DNA of 40,715 nucleotides from Floccifex porci (GCF_009696175.1 NZ_VUMM01000016.1:1-40715), one strand, 5' to 3'. Positions 7,893-15,921 are shown, counted from the stretch's first letter. Notes: generated from the sequence alone by a model not told the origin. Numbers and translations are program-made.

Positions 7893-8924
7893 TTAATAAT
7901 CAAACTGATGATAGTAACGACGATAAGCTAAATTATGTCTTGTATACAATTCATAATGAGCTGCCAATCTCTCTGTTAGTAAAGCTGTAACGATCCAAGG
8001 GACAACAAATGGTCTGAACTTATCATCCACATCCAAAGCATATTCCTTTGTATCCAGAACAACATATTCTGCATTGATTTTCTTACAGAAGTCTTCAACA
8101 CGATTATCCTGTTTACGATATTCATCTTCTCCTTTAACGATAAATACAGGAACATCTTTTTCAACCAGTTCCAATGTTCCATGGAAGAATTGTGAACTTG
8201 TAACAGGACGTGTACGTACCCATTGCATTTCTTCTAAGATACACATTGAGAACAGTAAAGTTTCACCCCATAATGCACCAGATCCAGTAAAGATTGTATA
8301 TGGTTTATTGTACAACTGTTTTGCGATTTCATCCGCTTTTGGTTCAAATACTTTACGAATGTCCACTAAATTCTTGAAAATATTCTTAATCTGATCTGCA
8401 AAACGTTCATATTCAGGGAATTCATTGCGTTTATTCAGGATACTGTATAGTAAATAAGACTGTAAAACATAAGCATATTCACATTGACCTGTTGTAACTT
8501 TTGCTTCAATCACAATTGAGCATAATTTTCCAACTGGACAATCTTTTTTAGTGAATCCAACAACAGTTGCCCCAATTTCTTTGATCCAAGTTAACGCTTC
8601 TACAATTTCAACTGTTGTACCAGAAGCACTGGAAGTAATAACCAACGAATCTTTTGTCAATTTAGTTGGATGTACTGTATTGGCATCGGCTGCATTGATT
8701 GCATATACTTCCAATGTTGAATATTTATTTAACAAATAATCAAATTGCGCAAATTCAAATTCTGTTCCACCAATTCCTAATAAGAAAACATTTGTAAATC
8801 CTTTTTCAAATACCTGATCTGCAATTTCCTCAACTTCTTTTCTTTGTGCAATAATTGCATCTCCTTCTTTTAAATATTTCTCTTCATCAAATTTGTATAA
8901 TTCTACCTTTTCTGTTACAGACAT
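7893..8924 (-). CDS. SIS-domain sugar-amine phosphate deglycase, FrlB-like
   Basis: 343 residues with two SIS (sugar isomerase) domains. The first has GIGGTEFEFAQ and SSASGTTVEIVEAL. The second ends with FFHGTLELVEKDVPVFIV, which closely resembles the FrlB stretch EFRHGPLEIVE. The tail YELYTRHNLAYRRYYHQFDY matches the FrlB tail (HNPDERRYYGG). FrlB splits fructoselysine 6-phosphate to glucose 6-phosphate and lysine. The resemblance was judged by eye, so the amine partner is open. The gene stands alone, between its own operator module and a terminator, with AAGGAGG before the ATG. Together with the FrlD-like kinase and the PTS it implies Amadori-compound catabolism. Confidence 0.82.
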   Translation of the reverse strand: MSVTEKVELYKFDEEKYLKEGDAIIAQRKEVEEIADQVFEKGFTNVFLLGIGGTEFEFAQFDYLLNKYSTLEVYAINAADANTVHPTKLTKDSLVITSSASGTTVEIVEALTWIKEIGATVVGFTKKDCPVGKLCSIVIEAKVTTGQCEYAYVLQSYLLYSILNKRNEFPEYERFADQIKNIFKNLVDIRKVFEPKADEIAKQLYNKPYTIFTGSGALWGETLLFSMCILEEMQWVRTRPVTSSQFFHGTLELVEKDVPVFIVKGEDEYRKQDNRVEDFCKKINAEYVVLDTKEYALDVDDKFRPFVVPWIVTALLTERLAAHYELYTRHNLAYRRYYHQFDY

Positions 8925-8974
8925 CTTATGCCCTCCTTTTTCTTTTTTGAAATGTGAAATATGGATATAATATG

Positions 8975-9014
8975 TGGTTTATCCTCTGTACCACTTTATG
9001 TATTTAATATACCA
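8975..9014 (-). promoter_or_regulatory. GntR-type operator module before SIS1
   Basis: Minus strand: TGGTATATTAAATA (9014-9001), then TGGTACAGAGGATAAACCA (8993-8975). The spacing between the two TGG edges is again 21 nt. Confidence 0.65.
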
Positions 9015-9039
9015 CATTAATTTATAAATGCAAGCAAAA

Positions 9040-9072
9040 TAAAAAAAAGATTAGCAAATTTTATTGCTAATC
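9040..9072 (-). terminator. Terminator of the SIS2-kinase unit
   Basis: GATTAGCAA (9072-9064) pairs with TTGCTAATC (9057-9049), followed by eight T. The stem contains the stop codon of the kinase gene. Confidence 0.9.
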
Positions 9073-9918
9073 ATATTTCTTCCCCATTCCAAAGGAACCA
9101 CTTCGCATGCAGTTTTCTGCACTAAAATCACGTGCTTTTTCTAAAGCCTGTACAATCTGTGCTTCTTTTAATATATCACCTTTCTTAAATCCACTTTCTA
9201 AAATCGAAATCAGAAATGCACTGATAAAACTATCTCCAGCCCCGCAGGTATCTATCGCATTCACTTGTTTACAGCTTCCATAATAATAACTTCCATTATA
9301 AAAAATCTGTCCTTTTGTTGATCGAGTGGCTAAAACATTTTTACAGCCACATTGAAACATAGACTCCATAATTCTTTTGGTTGTTTCTTCATCATAATCA
9401 CTGGAAAAAGAAGCAAAATCTAAATACGGACATATATTTTCATAAAATGTCTTTTCTAAATTTTCCGTTTCATTACTGAAATCATAACTGATCAGTGTAT
9501 CTTTAAACTGAAACATTGGAATATCTTTTTCCACTTTACAGTAACAACCCATATGGATAAGATCAAAGGAAGACATATATTCTTTTAAAGAAATTTCATA
9601 CTGAATAAAAGGAACCTGATTGTTTACTTTTTTATCTTCACAGAAAATACGATCGTTTCCATTCAGTAATATTCTGCAGATTTGTGTGGAATGATTGGAT
9701 ACCAGATTGCATTTTGAAATATCAATGTTCATCTGTTTACAGACAGAAATGATATAAGCGCCTAATTCATCATAGGCAATATTTCCCAAATATGCACTAT
9801 TTGCTCCCAGTTCATGTGTATACACACTGAAATTTAATGCATTCCCTCCAGGATACATAACCTTCTGCTGAAAATAATCATCAAAGACATTGTCTCCATA
9901 TCCAAGTACTTTAATCAT
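9067..9918 (-). CDS. PfkB-family sugar kinase, fructoselysine 6-kinase-like
   Basis: A 283-residue ribokinase/PfkB kinase. The N-terminus MIKVLGYGDNVFDDYFQQKVMYPGG with GGNALNFSVYTHELG parallels FrlD (GDNCVDIYP...SGGNAVNVAVY). The anion-hole and catalytic motif is DTCGAGDSF with D229 as the base. FrlD phosphorylates fructoselysine at O6. Start at ATG 9918 is supported by AAGGAAGG 5 nt upstream and by an 8-nt overlap with the SIS2 end. A kinase seems redundant with PTS uptake, which already phosphorylates, so it may serve a second substrate or import route. The length is about 20 residues above the E. coli enzyme. Confidence 0.85.
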   Translation of the reverse strand: MIKVLGYGDNVFDDYFQQKVMYPGGNALNFSVYTHELGANSAYLGNIAYDELGAYIISVCKQMNIDISKCNLVSNHSTQICRILLNGNDRIFCEDKKVNNQVPFIQYEISLKEYMSSFDLIHMGCYCKVEKDIPMFQFKDTLISYDFSNETENLEKTFYENICPYLDFASFSSDYDEETTKRIMESMFQCGCKNVLATRSTKGQIFYNGSYYYGSCKQVNAIDTCGAGDSFISAFLISILESGFKKGDILKEAQIVQALEKARDFSAENCMRSGSFGMGKKYD

Positions 9919-10999
9919 CTGAGCCTTCCTTATATTTTTCGGATTTAATTTTAATGGCTTCTTCAATATCTTTTGTTAATGGATGATATTGCCATTTATT
10001 TAAATCTGTTGTCACCTGATAAGCAATATATTCAAACAATACAACATTATATAAAGTAGAAACAGAAGCATCTATATCTATATTCATAGATAAAACTTTG
10101 TCTGTATTTACACGTTTTGAATCGGTAATGATAAAACAGCGATCACTTACTGTAGCATATGCATTGTATATATCTACAATATGATCTGAACACGCATCAT
10201 TATTATCAATAAAGAACAAAGTATAATTTGGTGTAATCTGAAAATTAGGACCATGTAAAAATTCTTCCAGTTCATAGGCTACAGAAACAATCTGAATGGT
10301 TTCTCCAAATTTTAAAGCCCCTTCTAATGCTGTTCCAAAGTTAGGTCCCATACCAACCATATAACAATTGTTCATAGATAAAAGATATTTTCGGTTCTTC
10401 TGATAAAAATCCACAGCTTTTTTCTGCATACATTCATGCGCATCCGCAACTTTATTTAATTCTTTTATATAATAAGAATAAACATCATCTTCCAGTTTAG
10501 CTGCATTTAAACTGAATAACATGAAAAATAAAGTTAATCCTACCATTCCCATTGTCACATATCCAACGGTTTCAATTCCTATTCCATAATCTATCACAAC
10601 ATCACAGATTCCATCTCCAAAATCACTGTTCACATTGGAAGTGATTCCTATAGCTCTATGCCCATCTTCTTTTAATTTCTGTAAAGCACGAATGGAATTT
10701 GTGGAACATCCACTTTGTGATACAACAACAACAAATGGATTTCCAAAAAATTGATTTTCATAATTTTCATATGTATAAGGAGCCAATACTTTTACATTTT
10801 TCTTTAGTATTTTCTCCATAAAAGGTCGTGCACTCATACATGAATTGTAGCTTGATCCACAAGCAATCAATACAATTGAATCAAAATCTTCTTTTAGATA
10901 TTCTTCAACCAGTGTTCTTGTCAATTCTTTATTGTTCTGAACATTTTTACGAATCATTTCGGGTGTTTTTTGAATATAATCCAACATTGTTTCTTTCAT
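9911..10999 (-). CDS. SIS-domain protein, GlmS/GfrE-like sugar-amine phosphate deglycase
   Basis: 362 residues with two SIS domains. The first has VLIACGSSYNSCMSARPFME and VVVSQSGCSTNSIRALQKLK. The second has GMGPNFGTALEGALKFGE and AYELEEFLHGPNFQITPNYTLFFI, the E-E-F-x-H-G-P signature shared with the isomerase half of GlmS. No glutaminase domain is present. In glucoselysine or fructosamine pathways such proteins cleave the 6-phosphate of the sugar-amine. It is cotranscribed with the FrlD-like kinase, whose start overlaps its stop, and it has an operator module just upstream. It differs clearly from SIS1, so two related substrates are likely. Confidence 0.82.
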   Translation of the reverse strand: MKETMLDYIQKTPEMIRKNVQNNKELTRTLVEEYLKEDFDSIVLIACGSSYNSCMSARPFMEKILKKNVKVLAPYTYENYENQFFGNPFVVVVSQSGCSTNSIRALQKLKEDGHRAIGITSNVNSDFGDGICDVVIDYGIGIETVGYVTMGMVGLTLFFMLFSLNAAKLEDDVYSYYIKELNKVADAHECMQKKAVDFYQKNRKYLLSMNNCYMVGMGPNFGTALEGALKFGETIQIVSVAYELEEFLHGPNFQITPNYTLFFIDNNDACSDHIVDIYNAYATVSDRCFIITDSKRVNTDKVLSMNIDIDASVSTLYNVVLFEYIAYQVTTDLNKWQYHPLTKDIEEAIKIKSEKYKEGSDD

Positions 11000-11013
11000 T
11001 TCATTTCTCCTTT

Positions 11014-11051
11014 TGGTTTAATATATTCCACATTTCATATTAAATATACCA
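11014..11051 (-). promoter_or_regulatory. GntR-type operator module before SIS2
   Basis: Minus strand: TGGTATATTTAATA (11051-11038), then TGGAATATATTAAACCA (11030-11014). The TGG edges are 21 nt apart. The ribosome site AAAGGAG starts directly after. Confidence 0.65.
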
Positions 11052-11071
11052 ATTAAAGCAAAAGAAAACAA

Positions 11072-11099
11072 TAAAAAATGACGCATATAATACGTCACT
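11072..11099 (-). terminator. Terminator after GntR1
   Basis: TGACG (11097-11093) pairs with CGTCA (11083-11079), with further A-T pairs, followed by six T. The stop codon TGA is part of the stem. Confidence 0.75.
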
Positions 11100-11838
11100 T
11101 TGATTCAATTAAAAATTGATAAATAGAATAATCACATTTTAAATACGATTGTGTATATTCCACAATATTTCCTTGTGCATCTTTTCCTATAAATTCAAGT
11201 GCATATACATAATCGTCTTCTTTTAATCCCATCGGTTTCATAAAAGGTCTTCTCGCTTTTTCCACAATCATTTTCTGTTCAAATACAATTGGCAGATGAT
11301 TCTGTTTTTCCATATAAGCATATAAACTTGCTTTTTCGAAATTATGATCATCTATATCAGGGAAAAACTTTGCAGGAACATAACAGTATTCTAATGAAAT
11401 AGTTTCACGATTTACTTTTCTTAATCTGTGAAGGGCATACGCCGATTCTCCCTCGTCTAACCCCAATTTATATTCAACATATTTCCGGTTGTTGACCATT
11501 CCTTTTTCAAGAACTTCACTTTCTATAGATTGCCCACTTAATTGAATTTTTGCACTAAAGCTGGATTCTACTTCTCCTTCTTTTTCTTTATTTCGGAATG
11601 TGTAAAGCCGATTAGCTTTCTTCTTACAGACAAAAACCCCAACATTTTTTTCTTTATATAAGATTCCATCTTCTACTAGTGAATTCACTGCATTTTTTAC
11701 AGTCATACGATTGATTTTATAAGTAGCAGCCATTTCTCTTTCACTGGGAATCTTCTCCCCTGGCAAATATTCTCCATCGGCAATACGTTCTAATATCAAT
11801 TGTTTTAATTGAATGTATAAAGGAATTTTATACTCCAT
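11095..11838 (-). CDS. GntR/HutC-family transcriptional regulator (regulator 1)
   Basis: 247 residues. The winged helix-turn-helix covers about residues 5-72 (PLYIQLKQLILERI...PSEREMAATYKINRMTVKNAVNSLVEDG). The UTRA ligand domain covers about 95-240, with typical YALHRLRKVNRETISLEYCYVPAKFFP and EYTQSYLKCDYSIYQF. Such regulators sense phosphosugars and usually repress. It follows GntR2 by 9 nt in the same operon and is likely a local regulator of the sugar-amine locus. Confidence 0.93.
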   Translation of the reverse strand: MEYKIPLYIQLKQLILERIADGEYLPGEKIPSEREMAATYKINRMTVKNAVNSLVEDGILYKEKNVGVFVCKKKANRLYTFRNKEKEGEVESSFSAKIQLSGQSIESEVLEKGMVNNRKYVEYKLGLDEGESAYALHRLRKVNRETISLEYCYVPAKFFPDIDDHNFEKASLYAYMEKQNHLPIVFEQKMIVEKARRPFMKPMGLKEDDYVYALEFIGKDAQGNIVEYTQSYLKCDYSIYQFLIESK

Positions 11839-11847
11839 ATTTCTCTC

Positions 11848-12558
11848 CTATTTACTCTTTGTCACATATTCAAAATATCCAACTTTAGAATATGTTTCTG
11901 AAAATTCAACCAATTGTCCATTCTGGTCATAGACAATACCACTTTGTAATACAACATAATCTTGTGGTGTTAAATTCAAGTCGTAACAATAATTTTCTTC
12001 TGCCTTAATCACAACAATATTCTGTTCACTTCGTTTTAAATGAACATTATATTCTCTTTCTAATACCGCATATAACGATTCATTTTCAAAATTAAATTTC
12101 TCAAGTCCCGGGGTTACGTATTTAGGAATAAAAGAATAATCCATACTAATAGGTTCTCCATTTAAAATACGCAGTCGTTTTAATTCATATAGTCTTGTTC
12201 CTAAAGGAAGTTTCATTTCCGTATAAAGATATTTATCAATTTCTTTTTCTGTAAACTTAATAATCTTTGTCTCAAATTCATTATTTGTTGATTGAATTTC
12301 AGAAGTCGTTGATACTATATCATCCGCAATTTTTTTTATAGGTGGATTGGCCACGTAATATCCACTACGAGGTTTTGAATAAATAACGCCAGCGTCTTCT
12401 AGAATCTGTAAACCAGAACGTACCGTTAATCTTTGAACATTGTATTTCTCAGACAAATCTCTTTCACTCGGTATTTTATCTCCTGGTTTTAACAGTCCAG
12501 ATTCTATCATGTATTTCACTTCTTCACTTACAATCAGATCAAGTGTCATCAATTTCAT
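11848..12558 (-). CDS. GntR/HutC-family transcriptional regulator (regulator 2)
   Basis: 236 residues. The helix-turn-helix is at about 8-68 (PSERDLSEKYNVQRLTVRSGLQILEDAGV) and the UTRA domain at about 90-232 (LYELKRLRILNGEPISMDYSFIPKY). It is first gene of the two-regulator operon and lies behind its own copy of the operator module, so autoregulation is likely. Two paralogous GntR proteins might form heterodimers or answer two related phosphosugars. AGAGGAA precedes the ATG. Confidence 0.93.
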   Translation of the reverse strand: MKLMTLDLIVSEEVKYMIESGLLKPGDKIPSERDLSEKYNVQRLTVRSGLQILEDAGVIYSKPRSGYYVANPPIKKIADDIVSTTSEIQSTNNEFETKIIKFTEKEIDKYLYTEMKLPLGTRLYELKRLRILNGEPISMDYSFIPKYVTPGLEKFNFENESLYAVLEREYNVHLKRSEQNIVVIKAEENYCYDLNLTPQDYVVLQSGIVYDQNGQLVEFSETYSKVGYFEYVTKSK

Positions 12559-12561
12559 ATA

Positions 12562-12601
12562 GTTCCTCTTATATATTCCATTTATTATGTCTATTATACC
12601 A
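12562..12601 (-). promoter_or_regulatory. GntR-type operator module before the regulator operon
   Basis: Minus strand: TGGTATAATAGACA (12601-12588), then TGGAATATATAAGAGGAAC (12580-12562). The 21-nt spacing is kept, but the right CCA half is lost here. TATAAT lies inside the first half-site. Confidence 0.6.
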
Positions 12602-12904
12602 ATTTTTTAATTTTTTGTGATAAAAATTACAATGAATCTTTCATAAAATGCATTTATTCATAAATATTGTTCGAATTATGAGGAAGGGATAATGTCCAAT
12701 ATTAATACCTCAGTAAAGTTTTAATTTAAATCCTTTTAATTTTACTTAAATTTCGGCTAATATTAAGAAAACTCAATCATTATCACACTAAAACTGTATG
12801 AATAAATTTGATTTATATATGTCTAATACTCCTATTTCATTTTTTATATTGACTGAATTGCATTAAAATTATTCATACCCTGACTTTTATACTACAATAT
12901 TTTT
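12602..12904. other. AT-rich intergenic region
   Basis: Between the regulator operon and the GNAT pseudogene I see no gene or convincing structure. The right end (about 12885-12904) resembles the -10 region of the intact GNAT gene: TACAAT, then TTTTATG. Confidence 0.5.
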
Positions 12905-13552
12905 ATGATTCGATTATCAAATCCCACTTTATATGCAAACATTATAGAAACACTTATAAAATTATTGAACAGGATTTCAAAGGACTTCTAATTCAAGATA
13001 CAGTCAGCTCCATTTTTTGGTATTCATGAGAATAAAAATATTTTAAAGAATTGGATCCAAGCTCATAAAGAAATAAGGCTTTTAGCTCTTTATACTCCAC
13101 TTAATTTAAAGAACTATACTTGTTTTCTGTAATGTTATTCGATTGCCTATCTAAAAAAGAACCCTTTGAATATCAATCTGAATTAAATATTCGTATTGCC
13201 AGCATAAAGGATCTTTCTTTTATTCTGTATCATTATAATCTTTTAGAAGAGTCAGAAATTCAAAAAATAATATCTATGAATCATCTATATATAGGCTATA
13301 AAAAGAATATCCTTGTTGGCCTTATTGGCCTACATTTAGAAGGAAGTATAGGTTTATTGTATATATTAGAAGAATATAAAGGAAATGGATATGGAACCGA
13401 ATTAGAAATGTTTCTTGTCAATCACCTTCTATTTAAAAATAAAATTCCTTTTGGACAATTGGAAACGGAGAATAATCATTCTATCTTCCTTCAAAAAAAT
13501 TAGGTTTTACTTTTTTTACAGAAAAACAATTTGGTTTGAATCCGATTTATAA
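12905..13552 (+). pseudogene. Decayed second copy of the GNAT acetyltransferase
   Basis: The sequence follows the gene at 2262-2921 almost base for base from AAATCCCAC and the ribosome-site-free ATG to the end GAATCCGATTTATAA. Near 12945 about 30 bases are missing, single-base deletions shift the frame near 13017, and a TAA at about 13130 replaces a GGA codon. Around 13500 a further frameshift spoils the C-terminus. The longest open piece (13120-13503) keeps the acetyl-CoA-binding region LEEYKGNGYGTELEM but has no plausible start. The AT-rich promoter just before the ATG was duplicated with it. Confidence 0.85.
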
Positions 13553-13581
13553 TGAATTTAGATTCATAATCTCATGAATGA

Positions 13582-14079
13582 TTATATTTGAATCTGATTT
13601 ATATATTTCTCTATTTCTTTTTTTCTATCACTTGAACAATTCTTTAAATATTGAATCATTTCCTTTTGCCAATCAATGGTTGTATCTAAATATTCATATA
13701 TATCTTCTAATGTGATTTTTATATGAAAAGAACTATCAGGTGTATGCAATGTTTTTAAAGCATTAAAATAACATAAATATTCATCTTCATAGAATATATT
13801 ATGATCCAGTAAATCCAGTATATCGTATACATTGATTGTTTCTTTTTTTAAATATTGAATTTTCTGATTTATATTCATAGATTGTATGTCTTTTAATAAT
13901 TTTTTAAATTCTTTTTGATTTATCTGGTCTGGAAAAGAAAGAAAAGATTGACCAATTTGTTTTAATGTTTCTTTGATTACTTTATTTATAATTTTTTTCT
14001 TAAACAAAACCTTTATCGTTTCCATAAATTTATTCACTACTTCAGGAAGATTTTCCAGTTCATTCAAGAATTTTAACAT
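13582..14079 (-). CDS. Hypothetical protein, alpha-helical, 165 residues
   Basis: A charged protein rich in K, E and I, apparently all helical, with no signal peptide or membrane segment. No family is recognised. It is divergent from the Abi gene, with 17 nt between the starts, and shares its base composition. No Shine-Dalgarno sequence is seen before the ATG: the purine-rich stretch in the gap serves the other strand. It could be part of the defence module or a host gene fragment. Confidence 0.5.
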   Translation of the reverse strand: MLKFLNELENLPEVVNKFMETIKVLFKKKIINKVIKETLKQIGQSFLSFPDQINQKEFKKLLKDIQSMNINQKIQYLKKETINVYDILDLLDHNIFYEDEYLCYFNALKTLHTPDSSFHIKITLEDIYEYLDTTIDWQKEMIQYLKNCSSDRKKEIEKYINQIQI

Positions 14080-14096
14080 AGAGAGGATGAAATATC

Positions 14097-14912
14097 ATGC
14101 ATACATATAAACCTTCAAAAACAGTTAAAGAACAAGTTGAATACTTAGAATCGAATAAACGTGTAGTATTTAACGAAATATCTAAGAAAGAAGCAGAAGA
14201 AATACTATTTAAGTATGGATACATAAATGTTATCACCCCTTATAAGCATAGATTTGCAAAAAAAGATAAAGGTAAAGTTGTAAAAGATGAAACAGGAAGA
14301 CACATTTATGAACGTGATGTTGATTTCAAAGAATATTATGACTTATATGTCAACGAAAGAAAAAAGTATCCTACAATTTCTGCTAATGTTATTTATTTTG
14401 AAACAAGATTTAGATCAATATTGTCTTATGCAATTTTAAATAGTACAGACATTAATTGTGATTCTGATCTTATGAATTTTTTGGAGTCGATACGTCTTAG
14501 AATTTCTCAATCTAATAATTATTCTGAAAAAAGATTAGAACACATGAATGAAAGTATTTCGAAATTAGAAAACAATATAGAAAAATATCATGATGTTTAC
14601 TGTTTCTTTGATAATTTGTCGTTAGGAGAATCGCTTACGTTATTTAATGGATTAGACTATAAGACACAAGATAAAATATTCGATAGTTGTAAATCGATAA
14701 ATATTCATTTTAATGTTGATAAAACACCTGATTTTGCTTCAAAAGTTTTTACGTTGGTGTCTGTAAGAAACTGTGTAATGCATTGCAATAGCTTGGAAGT
14801 ATTAAAAAGATTTTTCAATCCAAAGTATAAAACTTTAAGAGACAGAAAAAGTACAAGAACATTTGAATCGATGATAAATTACCTTTCAAACGAAAAAGCT
14901 CACACCGAATGA
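14097..14912 (+). CDS. Abi-family (Abi_2, AbiD/AbiF-like) abortive infection protein
   Basis: A 271-residue protein with the layout of Abi_2 proteins. An N-terminal part begins YKPSKTVKEQVEYLESNKRVVF, followed by ISKKEAEEILFKYGYINVITPYK. Then comes the IYFETRFRSILSYAIL helix (about 99-113), like the family F-E-x-x-L/F-R motif. Near the end VSVRNCVMHC gives R-N-x-x-x-H (R224, N225, H229), the HEPN ribonuclease signature. Such proteins are thought to cut RNA and abort phage infection. GAGAGG lies 8 nt before the ATG, and a terminator starts in the last codons. A structured RNA candidate follows at 15079-15134, as expected for Abi proteins paired with an RNA partner. Confidence 0.82.
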   Translation: MHTYKPSKTVKEQVEYLESNKRVVFNEISKKEAEEILFKYGYINVITPYKHRFAKKDKGKVVKDETGRHIYERDVDFKEYYDLYVNERKKYPTISANVIYFETRFRSILSYAILNSTDINCDSDLMNFLESIRLRISQSNNYSEKRLEHMNESISKLENNIEKYHDVYCFFDNLSLGESLTLFNGLDYKTQDKIFDSCKSINIHFNVDKTPDFASKVFTLVSVRNCVMHCNSLEVLKRFFNPKYKTLRDRKSTRTFESMINYLSNEKAHTE

Positions 14913-14924
14913 TGCGAGCTTTCT
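14894..14924 (+). terminator. Terminator of the Abi gene
   Basis: AAAAGCTC (14894-14901) pairs with GAGCTTT (14916-14922) around a 14-nt loop, followed by a short T-rich stretch. The stem starts in the gene's last codons. Confidence 0.6.
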
Positions 14925-15078
14925 TCCGACCTAGGGTCAATTTATGATTCTATATTACATTAAAATTGAACATTTTTAAACAAAAATTAAATTTTTTTAT
15001 AATTTTATTTAACTTTATTTAAAAAACGCACTTTTTAATCATATATAATCAATCGACAGAATATAGTTTTAAACATAT

Positions 15079-15134
15079 AACCTGACTTTAGAAGTAAAAA
15101 AATGGTGCTAACTTCTAAAGACGGGTTGCCACCC
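15079..15134 (+). ncRNA. Candidate pseudoknot RNA downstream of the Abi gene
   Basis: A perfect 10-bp stem CTTTAGAAGT (15086-15095) / ACTTCTAAAG (15111-15120) has a 15-nt loop. It is extended outward by AACC (15079-15082) / GGTT (15124-15127) across a 3x3 internal loop. The hairpin loop contains GGTG (15104-15107), complementary to CACC (15130-15133) just 3' of the stem, giving an H-type pseudoknot. A TATAAT at 15044-15049 could be the -10 of its promoter on the plus strand; no good -35 is seen. A weaker hairpin, AACAAGT/ACTTGT, lies at about 15145-15160. Strand is not proven; the stem would fold on either. Confidence 0.5.
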
Positions 15135-15171
15135 TCCTATATAAACAAGTTAATACTTGTATATACTACAT

Positions 15172-15247
15172 TGGGGTGCGTAATGGGATTCAAACCCATG
15201 ATAACGGAGCCACAATCCGTTCCCTTGACCACTTGGGTATACACACC
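15172..15247 (-). tRNA. tRNA-His (anticodon GTG)
   Basis: The minus strand folds as a full tRNA. The acceptor is GTGTGTA/TACGCAC with an encoded G-1 (15247) facing C73, the hallmark of tRNA-His. CCA is encoded at 15174-15172. The anticodon arm ACGGA-TTGTGGC-TCCGT has anticodon GTG. The T arm is ATGGG-TTTGAAT-CCCAT. It lies just downstream of a YjcQ gene and its terminator. Its 5' part is copied at 17530-17556. Confidence 0.95.
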
Positions 15248-15251
15248 ATAC

Positions 15252-15275
15252 AAAAAAACCATTCTAAACGAATGG
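15252..15275 (-). terminator. Terminator of YjcQ-1
   Basis: CCATTC (15275-15270) pairs with GAATGG (15264-15259), followed by seven T (15258-15252). The loop contains the YjcQ stop codon. Confidence 0.75.
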
Positions 15276-15605
15276 TGTTATATCTTTAATTTCTTTTAAA
15301 AAGCATTTTGCTTTTTCAAACAAGGAATTATTACATAAATAATCAATTCCTTTTGGTGTAATCTGACAGTTTTCTATATCCGAAATAATAACTTCATTAC
15401 CAAATACTTTAGTAACGTTTACTCCTTCAATATATCTATCTTTTAACAGATGAACGATTATATAATTCCAGTATCTTTCATTTATCTTGAACAGAAAACC
15501 ATCATTTTTTATAAAATCAGGATTTATATTTTCTCCATTTTTTAATTGCATATAAAGATAAGCCAATATTTTATATACAATTACATAATAATCATCTTTT
15601 GCCAT
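15264..15605 (-). CDS. YjcQ family protein (copy 1)
   Basis: A 113-residue protein with the YjcQ-type start MAKDDYYVIVYKILAYLYMQLK. It reads as a small winged-helix-like fold: ...KINERYWNYIIVHLLKDRYIEG and ...CQITPKGIDYLCNNSLF. The family is common in phages and near phage genes; its role is unknown to me. A second copy at 18439-18780 has the same length and about five substitutions. In both cassettes it follows the immunity candidate, which makes it the constant 3' flank of the toxin module. A terminator overlaps its end. Confidence 0.82.
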   Translation of the reverse strand: MAKDDYYVIVYKILAYLYMQLKNGENINPDFIKNDGFLFKINERYWNYIIVHLLKDRYIEGVNVTKVFGNEVIISDIENCQITPKGIDYLCNNSLFEKAKCFLKEIKDITPFV

Positions 15606-15612
15606 TATTACT

Positions 15613-15921
15613 CTATTTATTGTCTAATACATTTTTTATAAAATTATCATCTAATCTTAAATTATATTTTTCAAATAAATAAATATACAAATTATACCAT
15701 CCATATTCTCCTTCTTCATATTTACATGTGTAAGGATAAATTATTTTTTTCGTGAAAGGATCTTTAACCGGTTTAGAACACATAGGACCTTTTTCTGTCT
15801 GTTTTAAATGTTCTAGTATCTTTTCTTTATTTTCTATTGGATTGATCGTAATATACTTATCCGTATTTTCTCTGAATTCTTCTTCACTGATCCATTTGTT
15901 ACAGTATAATATTGATTTCAT
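15613..15921 (-). CDS. Putative immunity protein of toxin cassette A
   Basis: A 102-residue acidic, aromatic-rich protein beginning MKSILYCNKWISEEEFRENT. I choose ATG 15921 because GAGGTGA lies 6 nt upstream; a longer frame to 15954 lacks a site. The start overlaps the end of the toxin gene by 23 nt, and the YjcQ gene follows 7 nt later. Position and coupling suggest that it neutralises the C-terminal toxin domain of the upstream gene. There is no counterpart in cassette B, where a different small gene takes this place. I do not recognise the family. Confidence 0.6.
   Translation of the reverse strand: MKSILYCNKWISEEEFRENTDKYITINPIENKEKILEHLKQTEKGPMCSKPVKDPFTKKIIYPYTCKYEEGEYGWYNLYIYLFEKYNLRLDDNFIKNVLDNK

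Noticed and set aside
15085-15140. T-box leader on the minus strand, because of AGGGTGGCA
   Set aside because: The required ACCGCG part and a specifier stem are missing, and no aminoacyl-tRNA synthetase or amino-acid gene follows.
15102-15299. 65-residue plus-strand ORF
   Set aside because: It runs through the pseudoknot RNA, the tRNA-His gene and the YjcQ terminator on the wrong strand.
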